Positions 51,829 through 60,200 of a stretch of 64,000 bases of DNA are shown piece after piece (position 1 is the stretch's first letter; every line of letters starts with the position of its first letter). This stretch comes from Phycicoccus sonneratiae (GTDB taxonomy: Bacteria; Actinomycetota; Actinomycetes; Actinomycetales; Dermatophilaceae), in contig NZ_JAFDVD010000003.1 of NCBI RefSeq assembly GCF_016887965.1, positions 358,198 to 422,197 on the forward strand. Direction: 5' to 3'. A program made the position numbers and the translations under genes. A model generated the notes under the pieces. That model had not been told where the DNA came from. It made no database searches and was given only the letters and a program-made list of their open reading frames with translations.

Positions 51829-52809
51829 TCAACCGGTGAGGCGCGCGCGGCGGGCCTCGAGGGCCTCACGGCGATGGGCGTTGCCGTGCAGCCCGACGTA
51901 GGCCTGCCCGAAGCGGGAGAGCAGGTCGTCGTCGAGGCGGCGGACCGCGCCCGGCGGGTACCGGTACGCCATCGCCGCGGTGACGGCGGCGCTGTCGACG
52001 TCGCGCAGCGTGCTGCCGAGCTCGTCGAGCGAGGCGATGCCGAGCTCGAGGAGCAGCCCGGAGATCCACTGGTAGTGGTCGGTCCGCGACCACCCGGCGC
52101 TCGAGTACCGGCCGGCGAGGAAGGTGGCGAGCTCGGGGGCGCTGATGCGGGGGTCGTCCTCGTCGGGGTGGTCGACCCCGGTGCTGCCCGCCCCGGCCTG
52201 CAGCCGGTCGCGGATGGTCTGGAACTCGCGGTCGGCGAGCTCGAGCAGCCCGGCGGCGAGGGTGAAGCGGCGGTCGAGGTCGGGGACCTGCTCGGGCGGG
52301 ACGGTGCCCTTGTACCGGATGTCGTGCTCGAACTCGGCCCACGCGTGCTGGAGCACGGTGCGCAGCTGCACCGACGCGCACTGCAGCGGCTCGTACCCGG
52401 CGTCCCGCGCGCGGGAGCGGGTGACGAGCAGGTGGCGGCTCGCGTAGCCGAAGCGACCGGCGGCGGCGGTCTCGACCCCGAGGTCGCGGTCGTCGAGGAC
52501 GGTGAACTGCTCGGCGAGCAGGCCGGCGACGGCGTCGATGTCGCGCTGCACGTAGGTGACGACGCGCACGCCGACCTGGTCGGTGACGACGACCATCGGG
52601 TCCGAGCCCGGGCCGTCGTGGAGCACCCCGCGCGCCTTGCCGGCGAAGGACTCCACCGACTTGGTCCGACCGGTGACGCTCAGGTAGTTGATGCCCGCCT
52701 CGTCGAGGGTCGTCCGGACGTCCTCGACGAACGCGTCGGTGGCCGGGACGAGGGCCGGGCGCAGCGCCGTGTACGCGGCCACGGCGCGGTCGAGGTGGCG
52801 CAGGGACAT
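51829..52809 (-). CDS. RelA/SpoT-domain protein (alarmone synthetase-like)
   Basis: A 326-residue soluble protein whose first 170 residues form a RelA/SpoT nucleotidyltransferase domain: VTGRTKSVESFAGKAR (residues 45-60), the metal-site Asp77 in TDQVGVRVV, the YxSxH block FGYASRHLLV (120-129), and SVQLRT..QHAWAEFEHDIRYKG (146-168). There is no HD hydrolase and no TGS domain. The Glu expected at position 146 in the ExQxRT motif is Ser (CASVQLRT). The last 120 residues are a helical domain. It may be a small (p)ppGpp synthetase, a related nucleotidyltransferase, or inactive. No toxin-antitoxin partner is adjacent. Confidence 0.82.
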   Translation of the reverse strand: MSLRHLDRAVAAYTALRPALVPATDAFVEDVRTTLDEAGINYLSVTGRTKSVESFAGKARGVLHDGPGSDPMVVVTDQVGVRVVTYVQRDIDAVAGLLAEQFTVLDDRDLGVETAAAGRFGYASRHLLVTRSRARDAGYEPLQCASVQLRTVLQHAWAEFEHDIRYKGTVPPEQVPDLDRRFTLAAGLLELADREFQTIRDRLQAGAGSTGVDHPDEDDPRISAPELATFLAGRYSSAGWSRTDHYQWISGLLLELGIASLDELGSTLRDVDSAAVTAAMAYRYPPGAVRRLDDDLLSRFGQAYVGLHGNAHRREALEARRARLTG

Positions 52810-52866
52810 GGCGTCACTGTCCCACGGGCCGGGTCCGGCGCCACGACACCTCGCCCGGCGCCGGGG

Positions 52867-53349
52867 TCAGCGGGAGTTGAAGACGTAGCAGAGCCAGATG
52901 TTCGGCGCCCAGCGGTCGCCGATCCGGCCGTCGACCTTGATGCAGTAGTAGTCGCGGTCGGGGTTGGCCGGGTTCGCGACGCCGACGTGGATGTCGTACG
53001 AGCCGTACCAGTCGCCACCGGTGCGGATCGCGCCGGCGTACTGGGAGTAGTCGCCGCGGTCGTACTTGCTGCCGATCGAGACCATCGTGAACATCGACTT
53101 CCCGACGGTGTTGCCGACGTGCACGTTCTTCACGCAGACCTCGGACTGGCGGTACGTGCCGTACTCCCAGATCTGCACCCGGCTGAGGACCGTGCCCGCC
53201 GCGCTCTTGATGGGGACGGACCGGCTCAGCGTCCCCTTGCAGCCGGCGTAGGTGGTGACGTTGCCGTCGGCGCTGGCGGCCGGCGCCGCGACGAGGACGG
53301 TGGCGACCGCGGCGAGCGCGGACAGGACGGCAGTGACGGATCGACGCAT
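52867..53349 (-). CDS. secreted hypothetical protein
   Basis: A 160-residue exported protein with a signal peptide (cleavage after about residue 27, PAASADG). The mature part has four Cys (YAGCKG, SEVCVKN, DYYCIKV, IWLCYVF), probably two disulfides, and many aromatic residues. No known family was recognised. ATG 53349 has GGGAAAGGGA upstream. It stands alone. Confidence 0.75.
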   Translation of the reverse strand: MRRSVTAVLSALAAVATVLVAAPAASADGNVTTYAGCKGTLSRSVPIKSAAGTVLSRVQIWEYGTYRQSEVCVKNVHVGNTVGKSMFTMVSIGSKYDRGDYSQYAGAIRTGGDWYGSYDIHVGVANPANPDRDYYCIKVDGRIGDRWAPNIWLCYVFNSR

Positions 53350-53458
53350 GGTGGGTTCCCTTTCCCCCCGGAAGTGGTGTGCCCGTCAACCTAGTGACGT
53401 CACCCGGACCTGTCCACCACGGCACCATGGGACGCGGCGGACGAGCGGAGGTGACGGT

Positions 53459-53818
53459 GTGGCGGTGCTCGAGGACGTGCGCCGGCTCGGCTCCGAGCTC
53501 GAGCGCTCGTACGAGGTCGTCGTGCGCGGGCGGCTGAAGTTCCGGGTGGGAAGCATCGTCTACGTGGCGTTCTCGACCGACGCGTCGGTCATGGGGTTCG
53601 CGTTCCCCAAGGTCGAGCGAGCCGGGCTGGTGGCGAGCGACCCGCTGACGTTCTCGCTGCCCTCGGCCGGCGACCTGCGGTACCACTGGGTGCACGCCGA
53701 CCTCGCCCGGCTCGAGCCCACCGAGGCCCGCGAGCTCGTCGTCTCCGCGTGGTGCATGGTCGTGCCGCAGAAGCTCGTCCGGGCGTACGACCTCGCCCAC
53801 CCCGACGGACCCGGCTGA
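53459..53818 (+). CDS. MmcQ/YjbR family protein
   Basis: A 119-residue protein of the MmcQ/YjbR fold, a small alpha/beta cyano-type DNA-binding-like domain. RGRLKFRVGSIVYVAFSTDA, FAFPKVERAGLVASDPLTF and WVHADLARLEPTEARELVVSAWCMVVPQKLV are typical. Function unknown. GTG 53459 has GGAGG 7 bases upstream. It precedes the leaderless kinase gene. Confidence 0.85.
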   Translation: MAVLEDVRRLGSELERSYEVVVRGRLKFRVGSIVYVAFSTDASVMGFAFPKVERAGLVASDPLTFSLPSAGDLRYHWVHADLARLEPTEARELVVSAWCMVVPQKLVRAYDLAHPDGPG

Positions 53819-53867
53819 GCGCCTGCATCTCCTCCCTGAGGCGGTGGTCGGCCCCGCCTCCCGCTCC

Positions 53868-53879
53868 TACGCTGGGACG
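53868..53879 (+). promoter_or_regulatory. leaderless -10 box for the histidine kinase
   Basis: TACGCT at 53868-53873, then 6 bases and GTG 53880; the same hexamer and geometry precede glpD. Confidence 0.5.
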
Positions 53880-55451
53880 GTGCGGCCGACCCGCGGTGAC
53901 CTCGTGACGGCGGCGGTGTGCGCCTGCGTCGCGGCGGTGCTCGCCGTCGTCGGGCGGTACGGGGTCGCCGAGCTCGTCTTCTTCACGGTGATGCTCGGCG
54001 CCCTGGCGTTCACGGTGCGCAGCGGCGTCCGGGCGTGGCGGCGCGAGCGTGCGGCCCGTCGCGACGCCGCCGCGCTCGCCCGCGTCCGGCCCGAGCAGGT
54101 GGCCGCGGACGCGGTGCGCGAGGAGCGACAGCGCCTGTCGCACGACATCGCGGCCGAGCTGCGGACGATGCTCCGTGCCGTCGGGGAGGAGGCGGCCCGG
54201 GTCGAGGACCCCGCGGTCGCCGCCCGGCGGATCCACCGTCAGGCCCGGCTCGCGTCCACCGAGCTGCGCCGGCTGCTCGGGCTGCTCCGGACCCTCGAGG
54301 TCGAGCCCGCCGCGGACGCTGCCGCCGACGACGACGTGACCCCGCGCCGGCCGCCGGGCCGCGACCTGGCCCTCGGGGCCGGCTCCGGAGCCCTGGCCCT
54401 CGTCGAGTCGCTCACCTACCCGCGCGCCGAGGGCCTCGGCACCGACCCCCTCGCAGTCGCGGTCACCGTCGCGGTGGCCACCACCGTCGCCGGTCGCACC
54501 CGGTCGCCGGTGGGCGCGGCGGTGACGGCGGCCCTCCTCACCGGTGCCGGCTCGGTCAGCGGCCACGCCCTCGTCGGGGGCTTCTGGATGCTCCTCACGC
54601 TGACCGGCCTCGTCTGGGCGACGGTCGCGCCCCCCGGAACCTCGCCCCGGCGCACCGGTGCCGGCGTGCTGCTCGCGGGCGTGGTCTGCGCCGCGGCCTG
54701 GCGCGACGACCACGGCAACGCCGTGGTGACCACCGCCGTCGTCGCGACCGTCGTCGCTGTCGGCGTCGCCGTGCGGGTCGCCCGCTCCCGGGCCGAGCGC
54801 AGCGACCGGGTCGCGGCCGGCCTCCGCGCGGACCTCGACGAGGCCACGTCCGCCGCGCTCGACGCGGACCGGGCCGCGTTCGCGCGGGAGATCCACGACG
54901 CGGTGTCGCACGCGGTCGGCCTCATCGCCGTGCAGGCCGGAGCCGCGGAGGTCAGCGCGGCCGCGGACCCCGAGGCGGCCCGGCGCTCGCTCCGGCTCGT
55001 CGCCGACGCCGCCGCGGACGCGCTCGCCGACCTCGACCGCCTGGACCCCGACGCCGAGCGGGGACGACGGTCCGCGGCCGACCTCGTCGCGCTCGTCGAC
55101 CGGATCCGGGCGGCCGGCACGCCGGTGGCGACCGTCGGCCTCGACGTCGTCCCCCCGGCCCACGCCGACGTCGTCTACCGCGTCGTCCAGGAGGCGCTGA
55201 CCAACGTCGTGCGGCACGGGGCGGGGGCCTCGGCTCGGGTGTGCGTCGACGTCTCCGGGCCGGGGACCACGGTCACCGTCTCCGACGAGGGGCCGGGCCG
55301 GTCGCCCTCCGCCCGGCGTGGCTTCGGGCTCGTCGGGCTGGGCGAGCGCGTCCGTCACGCGGGTGGTCGCCTGCACACCGGAACCGGTTCCGGCGGAACG
55401 GGGTTCGTCGTCGAGGCGACCCTCCCGCGGTCCCGGGCGGAGGTCGCATGA
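53880..55451 (+). CDS. sensor histidine kinase with two DHp-like segments (HisKA_3 type)
   Basis: A 523-residue membrane kinase. Two N-terminal helices (residues 8-50) are followed by a first DHp-like segment, EERQRLSHDIAAELRTMLR to LRRLLGLLRTLE (81-140), with His88 in SHDI. Four to five more helices follow (165-300). A second, canonical HisKA_3 DHp begins near 329 with His339 in FAREIHDAVSHAVGLIAVQ, and the ATPase domain carries VVQEALTNVVRHG, SDEGPG and GFGLVGLGERV. There is no HATPase directly after the first DHp. ATGA overlap couples it to the response regulator. The first half may be an ancient duplication acting as a signal or inhibitory module. Confidence 0.88.
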   Translation: MRPTRGDLVTAAVCACVAAVLAVVGRYGVAELVFFTVMLGALAFTVRSGVRAWRRERAARRDAAALARVRPEQVAADAVREERQRLSHDIAAELRTMLRAVGEEAARVEDPAVAARRIHRQARLASTELRRLLGLLRTLEVEPAADAAADDDVTPRRPPGRDLALGAGSGALALVESLTYPRAEGLGTDPLAVAVTVAVATTVAGRTRSPVGAAVTAALLTGAGSVSGHALVGGFWMLLTLTGLVWATVAPPGTSPRRTGAGVLLAGVVCAAAWRDDHGNAVVTTAVVATVVAVGVAVRVARSRAERSDRVAAGLRADLDEATSAALDADRAAFAREIHDAVSHAVGLIAVQAGAAEVSAAADPEAARRSLRLVADAAADALADLDRLDPDAERGRRSAADLVALVDRIRAAGTPVATVGLDVVPPAHADVVYRVVQEALTNVVRHGAGASARVCVDVSGPGTTVTVSDEGPGRSPSARRGFGLVGLGERVRHAGGRLHTGTGSGGTGFVVEATLPRSRAEVA

Positions 55452-56092
55452 GCGTGCGGGTCGTCGTCGCCGACGACCACGACCTGCTCCGGGCCGGCCT
55501 GGTCACGGTGCTGGCGAGCGACGCGGGCATCGAGGTCGTCGCCGAGGCGTCCGACGGCCCGACCGCCGTCGAGCTCGCGGTCCGTCACCGTCCCGACGTC
55601 GTCCTCATGGACGTCGAGATGCCGGGGGGCGACGGCATCACCGCGACCCGCGAGATCCGGCGCGCGGTCCCGGAGTCGCGCGTCCTCGTCCTCACGATGT
55701 TCGACCTCGACGAGTACGTGGTCGAGGGCCTGCACGCCGGGGCCTCCGGGTTCCTCCTCAAGACCACCGAGCCGACGGGCCTCGTGCACGCCGTCCTCGC
55801 GTGCGCTGCCGGGCAGGCCACGGTCGGGCCGACCGTGCTCGCCCGGCTCCTCGAGGGGGTCGCGACGAAGGACCGTGCGGCACAGGCCCATCCGGGGTTG
55901 GCCACACTGACCGCCCGCGAGCGCGACGTGCTCGTGGCCATGACGCAGGGGCTGTCGAACGCCGAGATCGGCGCGTCCCTGTTCCTCGCCGAGTCCACCG
56001 TGAAGTCCCACGTCGCGCAGGTCCTCACCAAGCTCGGCGTGCGCGACCGGCTCCAGGCGGTGGTCGTCGCGCACCGGAGCGGCCTGGCCTAG
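55448..56092 (+). CDS. NarL/FixJ family response regulator
   Basis: A 214-residue regulator: receiver domain with acidic pair VADDHDLL, phospho-Asp in VVLMDVEMPGGDG, switch Thr in VLTMFD and Lys in FLLKTT; C-terminal LuxR-type HTH TLTARERDVLVAMTQGLSNAEIGASLFLAESTVKSHV. ATG 55448 overlaps the kinase stop (ATGA). Partner of the kinase; target genes unknown. Confidence 0.93.
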   Translation: MSVRVVVADDHDLLRAGLVTVLASDAGIEVVAEASDGPTAVELAVRHRPDVVLMDVEMPGGDGITATREIRRAVPESRVLVLTMFDLDEYVVEGLHAGASGFLLKTTEPTGLVHAVLACAAGQATVGPTVLARLLEGVATKDRAAQAHPGLATLTARERDVLVAMTQGLSNAEIGASLFLAESTVKSHVAQVLTKLGVRDRLQAVVVAHRSGLA

Positions 56093-56227
56093 TCCTCCAG
56101 GTCCTCCGCCTCGAGGAGGAGGACGGATCCTCCTCGCGCACGGCGGGTCGGGTCCTGCGGCCGATGCGCCCCGGTGCCGGTCGCGTGGACCGTGGAGGTG
56201 TCCCTCCAGACCGACAGGAGCATCACC

Positions 56228-56845
56228 ATGAAGCGCCACCACCTCGTCGCCGCCGTCCTCACCGCACCGTGGGTGGTGCTCCTCGGGTACGACTTCTCGC
56301 GTCGCATCGCGACCGGTCGCGGCACGTGGGTCACCGACGGGGACCTCATCGAGAGCCCGTGGCTCAGCCTGGCCGGGAGCGTCGGCATCGGCGCGATGTT
56401 CGCGAGCCTCGCCTGGGTCGTCGCCGCCGAGCGGGACCGGTTCGCGCTCGCCCCCCGGGCGGCCCGCTGGGCCCGGCGCCCGCTCCTCGTCTCGCTCGTC
56501 GGGCTCACCGTGGGGCTGGCCGTCCTCACGCCCACGATGCAGGCCCTGGACGTCGAGAGCGGGCTGTTCTACGACGTCTCCGGGCTCGTCGCCTTCCTCA
56601 TGGTGCTCACGCTCAGCCTCTCCTCGCTCACGGTGGGGCTGGCGAGCATCCGGAACGGCGCGCTGGGGTGGGGCGGGCGCATCCTCGCCCTCGTCCTGCC
56701 CGTGGCCGCCCTCGGGGTCGGGGCGTCGCTCGCGGCCGGGGTGAGCCCCAGCCCGGTGTTCGGGACGAGCGTGGCGGTGGTCGGGCTGGCCACCCTCGGG
56801 CTCGGCGCGACACCCGTCACGCGGCCGGCGCCCGCCACCGCCTGA
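56228..56845 (+). CDS. hypothetical membrane protein
   Basis: A 205-residue protein with five to six helices. No recognised family. AGGAG at 56215-56219 precedes ATG 56228, preferred over the earlier in-frame ATG 56174. Downstream of the two-component system by 135 bases and a possible target. Confidence 0.7.
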   Translation: MKRHHLVAAVLTAPWVVLLGYDFSRRIATGRGTWVTDGDLIESPWLSLAGSVGIGAMFASLAWVVAAERDRFALAPRAARWARRPLLVSLVGLTVGLAVLTPTMQALDVESGLFYDVSGLVAFLMVLTLSLSSLTVGLASIRNGALGWGGRILALVLPVAALGVGASLAAGVSPSPVFGTSVAVVGLATLGLGATPVTRPAPATA

Positions 56846-56877
56846 GGGCGGGGACGGGCGCCGGGGACCGGTGCGGC

Positions 56878-57399
56878 TCAGGGCCAGAGGTTCGGGTTCT
56901 TGTCCGAGCCGTAGCCGCCGTAGCGGGGCCGCCGCTCGAGGTGCAGGTGGGGCCCGGTGACCCGGCCGGTCTTGCCCGAGTAGCCGATGAGCTGCCCGGT
57001 CTTGACCCGCTGGCCGTCGCTGACGACGCGCCTCGAGAGGTGGCAGTAGCCCCAGTCCGACCCGTCGACGTTGTCGTTGATGAGGATCATCGTCCCGTAG
57101 GCCGACCCCCAGTTCGCGCGGCCGGTGCGGACGTCGCCACCGATCGTCGCGTAGACGGGGGTCCCGACGGGGCACCCGATGTCGACGCCAGTGTGGTCGC
57201 CGGCGGCCCAGTCACCGGGGAGCCGCCACCGCGCCGTGATCGGGTGCGCGGTGGGGTTCTTCACCGGCCGGACGTAGGACGCGGCCTGGGCCGCGGGTGC
57301 CGCGACGATGCCCGTGACGGCGAGGCCCGCGAGGGCCGCGCCCCCACCGAGCACCAGGCGGCGACCCGGCGCCGTCGACGATTCCTCGTGGTCTGTCAT
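56878..57399 (-). CDS. M23 family metallopeptidase (LytM-like), twin-arginine signal
   Basis: A 173-residue secreted peptidase. Residues 11-40 are a Tat-type signal (GRRLVLGGGAALAGLAVTG). The LytM/lysostaphin domain carries the zinc ligands HTGVDIG (H and D) and the catalytic HLHLE near the C-terminus. It is inferred to cleave peptidoglycan cross-bridges or a related peptide. It is small for the family, close to the catalytic core only. Divergent from the secreted protein at 57605. Confidence 0.88.
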   Translation of the reverse strand: MTDHEESSTAPGRRLVLGGGAALAGLAVTGIVAAPAAQAASYVRPVKNPTAHPITARWRLPGDWAAGDHTGVDIGCPVGTPVYATIGGDVRTGRANWGSAYGTMILINDNVDGSDWGYCHLSRRVVSDGQRVKTGQLIGYSGKTGRVTGPHLHLERRPRYGGYGSDKNPNLWP

Positions 57400-57604
57400 G
57401 GCTGTTCTCCCCACTCGTGTCGTTGCTCGTGTCGTGCCGTCACCCCGGCACGTCATCGACCGTCCTCGGCCGCGCTGCGACACCGCTGCGAAAGCTCTGC
57501 CCCCGGGCCTCGACCCGGCTCCCCGGGTTGTCCGCGGCGCCCGATCGTGCGAGCCTCGGGTGCGAGCCGGCCGGGGGAGGTCGGCCGGACACGAGGGGGA
57601 ACCC

Positions 57605-58006
57605 ATGCACCACCGACCGACCGTCCGCGCCCTGGCGGCCCTCGCCGCGGCCGCCTCGCTCGCCGTGGCGGGAGCCGGCACCGCCTCCGCGAAGGACAAG
57701 ACGATGGTCCTCAAGAAGGCGGACGGCACCGTCGTCGTCCGCGCGACGTGGGACGACCTCACCGACAACCTCTGCGTCACCGTCTACGGCGGGTCCGGCG
57801 CGTGGGGCGAGGTGGGCATCGCCTCGCACTACGGCCTGCCCGAGCCCGACCGCGCCATCCGCTCGGCCGCGAACACCGGTGGGGCGGGCCGGTATTGCAC
57901 CGGCAACCTCAGCATCCGCGAGGACGCCCTGTACGACATGCAGCTGCGCTGGGAGAGCCCGAGCCGCAACTGGCTCTACTCGAAGAAGGAGACCTTCTAC
58001 ACCTGA
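57605..58006 (+). CDS. secreted hypothetical protein
   Basis: A 133-residue exported protein with a signal peptide to about residue 29 (ASAKDK). The mature domain has two Cys (DNLCVTV and GRYCTGN) and looks beta-rich. No family recognised. GAGGGGGAAC precedes ATG 57605. The 205 bases between it and the M23 gene hold the two promoters and no other gene. Confidence 0.72.
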   Translation: MHHRPTVRALAALAAAASLAVAGAGTASAKDKTMVLKKADGTVVVRATWDDLTDNLCVTVYGGSGAWGEVGIASHYGLPEPDRAIRSAANTGGAGRYCTGNLSIREDALYDMQLRWESPSRNWLYSKKETFYT

Positions 58007-58024
58007 GCCGGACCGCGCGAGCCG

Positions 58025-59395
58025 TCAGAAGCCGCCGTCGCGGGCCATGTTGTTGAACCGCGAGTAGTGCCCCTGGAAGGCGAGGACGAGGTCCTTCGTC
58101 GGGCCGTTGCGGTGCTTGGCGACGATGACGTCGGCCTCGCCGTCGCGCTCGGGGTCGGAGCGGTCGCGGTGCAGGAGGATGACGACGTCGGCGTCCTGCT
58201 CGATCGAGCCCGACTCACGCAGGTCCGACATCTGCGGCCGCTTGTCGGTGCGCTGCTCGGGCCCACGGTTCAGCTGGCTGATCGCGATGACCGGCACCTC
58301 GATCTCCTTGGCGAGCAGCTTGAGCGCCCGGGAGAACTCGGCGACCTCCTGCTGGCGCGACTCGACCTTCTTGCCGCTCGTCATCAGCTGGAGGTAGTCG
58401 ATGACGATGAGCTTGAGGTTGTGCTGCTGCTTGAGCCGGCGCGCCTTGGCCCGGATCTCCATGAGCGACATGTTCGGGCTGTCGTCGATGAAGAGCGGGG
58501 CGTTCGAGATCTTGCCCATGATCCGCGCCAGCTTGGTCCACTGGTCCTGGTTCTTCAGGCCGCGGCGCAGGTCCTGGAGCTGGATGGTGGCCTCGGCCGA
58601 CAGGATGCGCATCGTGATCTCGGTGCGGCTCATCTCGAGCGAGAACACGGCCGCCGCCATGTCGTGCTTGATGGCCGCCGCCCGGACGATGTCGATGCCG
58701 AGCGTGGACTTGCCGACGGCCGGCCGCGCCGCGACGACGATCATCTGGCCGGGGTGCAGGCCGTGGGTCAGCTCGTCGAGCTCGAGGAAGCCGGTGGGCA
58801 CGCCGATGAGGTCGTCGGTACGGCCGGAGGCGGCCTCGATCTCCTCCATCGTCTCGTTGAGCAGCTCGCCGAGGGCGTGGTAGTCCTCGCCGCCGCGCTT
58901 CTCGGCGACCGAGTACACCTCGGCCTGGGCGCGGTTGACGATCTCGTCGATGTCGCCCTCGCCCTGGCCGTACCCCATCTGGACGATGCGGGTGCCGGCC
59001 TCGACGAGCCGGCGCAGCACCGCCCGCTCGTGGACGATCTCGGCGTAGTAGCCGGCGTTGGCCGCCGTGGGGACCGACTGGATGAGCTGGTGGAGGTAGG
59101 CCTGCCCGCCGACGCGGGCGAGGTCGCCGCGCTTGGACAGCTCGTCGGCGACGGTGATGGCGTCGGCCGGCTCGCCGCGGCCGAAGAGGTCGAGGACGGC
59201 GTCGAAGATCGCCTCGTGGGCCGGCCGGTAGAAGTCGTGGGCCTTGACCTCCTCGAGGCAGTCGGCGATGGCGTCCTTGTCGAGGAGCATCGAGCCGAGG
59301 ACCGACTGCTCGGCGTGGAGGTCCTGCGGGGGGACCCGCTCGTCCGGCCGCTCCGAGGGGCCCGAGAACGCCTCGCTCAGCTCCGCGATGCTCAC
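58025..59395 (-). CDS. dnaB: replicative DNA helicase DnaB
   Basis: A 456-residue hexameric helicase that unwinds DNA ahead of the replication fork. The N-terminal domain (PQDLHAEQSVLGSMLLDKDAI) is followed by the RecA-like domain with Walker A AARPAVGKSTLGID, SLEMSRTEITMRILSAEA, Walker B LIVIDYLQLM and the arginine-finger region. There is no intein, unlike some actinobacterial dnaB genes. GTG 59395 has AGGGGAG 7 bases upstream. A minus-strand TACGGT at 59514-59509 would give a 5' UTR of about 107 bases. Confidence 0.96.
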   Translation of the reverse strand: MSIAELSEAFSGPSERPDERVPPQDLHAEQSVLGSMLLDKDAIADCLEEVKAHDFYRPAHEAIFDAVLDLFGRGEPADAITVADELSKRGDLARVGGQAYLHQLIQSVPTAANAGYYAEIVHERAVLRRLVEAGTRIVQMGYGQGEGDIDEIVNRAQAEVYSVAEKRGGEDYHALGELLNETMEEIEAASGRTDDLIGVPTGFLELDELTHGLHPGQMIVVAARPAVGKSTLGIDIVRAAAIKHDMAAAVFSLEMSRTEITMRILSAEATIQLQDLRRGLKNQDQWTKLARIMGKISNAPLFIDDSPNMSLMEIRAKARRLKQQHNLKLIVIDYLQLMTSGKKVESRQQEVAEFSRALKLLAKEIEVPVIAISQLNRGPEQRTDKRPQMSDLRESGSIEQDADVVILLHRDRSDPERDGEADVIVAKHRNGPTKDLVLAFQGHYSRFNNMARDGGF

Positions 59396-59828
59396 CTGCT
59401 GCTCCCCTTCACCGACTGGTCCTGGCCCCTGCGCGAGGGGGTCCGCACCGGCGCCGTCGGACCTGGGACAAGGTCACCAGAAAGCACCGACAGCGGGGCA
59501 CCGGAGTCACCGTAGGACCTCGCCGCACCCCCTCCAAGCCGGGCGGCCGAACGGCTGGGGACGAGCTGGGGACAACCTGGGGAAAACGCCGGGGCGCGTT
59601 GTGCACCGTCGGTGGAGAACCCTGTGGACGCCCCGTCCAGCGGGCGTCCAGCAGCCCGCTGACCTGCGACGACGCCGTCCACCGCCTGTGCGTCGGAGAA
59701 ACTTCCGGGCGTGTCACGGTCCACAGCCCGGGTCGGCCGACCGGCCGACCCGCGAGCCCGCCGACGCCCGTGACAGCGGTGTCCCCGGGCGCCGGCGACC
59801 GACCCCCGCGGGAGGGGCGGACCCGTGC
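59396..59828. other. 433-base non-coding stretch upstream of dnaB with spaced CTGGGGA repeats
   Basis: No gene is supported here. It contains GCTGGGGAC (59554-59562), GCTGGGGAC (59565-59573) and CCTGGGGAAA (59576-59585), three direct copies at 11-base spacing. CTGGGGACAA reads as TTGTCCCCAG on the other strand, close to the actinobacterial DnaA box, and TGTGGAC (59623-59629) and TCCACAG (59720-59726) are nearby. The region lies upstream of dnaB and contains its promoter. Confidence 0.5.
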
Positions 59829-60104
59829 TCAGCCGGTGCGGCCGTAGCGCTCGGCCGACCGCGCGCGGGCCTTGGCGGCCTCGACCTCCCGGTCCTTCGG
59901 CGGGGCCGCCGTGACGAGCGCGTCGAGCAGGTGCTGCGTCGCGTGCGCGACCTCCTCGACGGCCCGCGCGAAGGCCTCCTCGTTGGCCTGCGACGGCCGA
60001 GTCGACCCGCTGACCTTGCGGACGTACTGGAGGGCGGCGGCGCGCACCTCGTCGGTCGTCGCGGGCGGCTCGAAGTTGTGGAGCTGACGGATGTTGCGGC
60101 ACAT
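59829..60104 (-). CDS. DUF2277 domain protein
   Basis: A 91-residue protein with the family start MCRNIRQLHNFEPPATTDEV and RAAALQYVRKVSGSTRPSQANEEAFARAVEEVAHAT. The family is small, soluble and of unknown function, common in actinobacteria. ATG 60104 follows a minus-strand TACGGT (60117-60112) by 7 bases, so it may be leaderless; GTG 60113 is an alternative. Divergent from the CoA transferase gene. Confidence 0.9.
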   Translation of the reverse strand: MCRNIRQLHNFEPPATTDEVRAAALQYVRKVSGSTRPSQANEEAFARAVEEVAHATQHLLDALVTAAPPKDREVEAAKARARSAERYGRTG

Positions 60105-60117
60105 GCTCCCCACCGTA
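60105..60117 (-). promoter_or_regulatory. possible leaderless -10 box for the DUF2277 gene
   Basis: Minus-strand TACGGT (60117-60112), then 7 bases and ATG 60104. Confidence 0.5.
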
Positions 60118-60200
60118 GGCGGGGTCGGCCCCCGGCGGCAGGGGTCAGGACAGCCTCACCTGCGGTGTGGCCGGGCCGGTCGGTGAGGATGATGGAGGCC

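Noticed and set aside
59396..59828. Possible replication origin upstream of dnaB
   Set aside because: Only a few imperfect DnaA-like boxes, no AT-rich unwinding stretch, and no dnaA or dnaN nearby.
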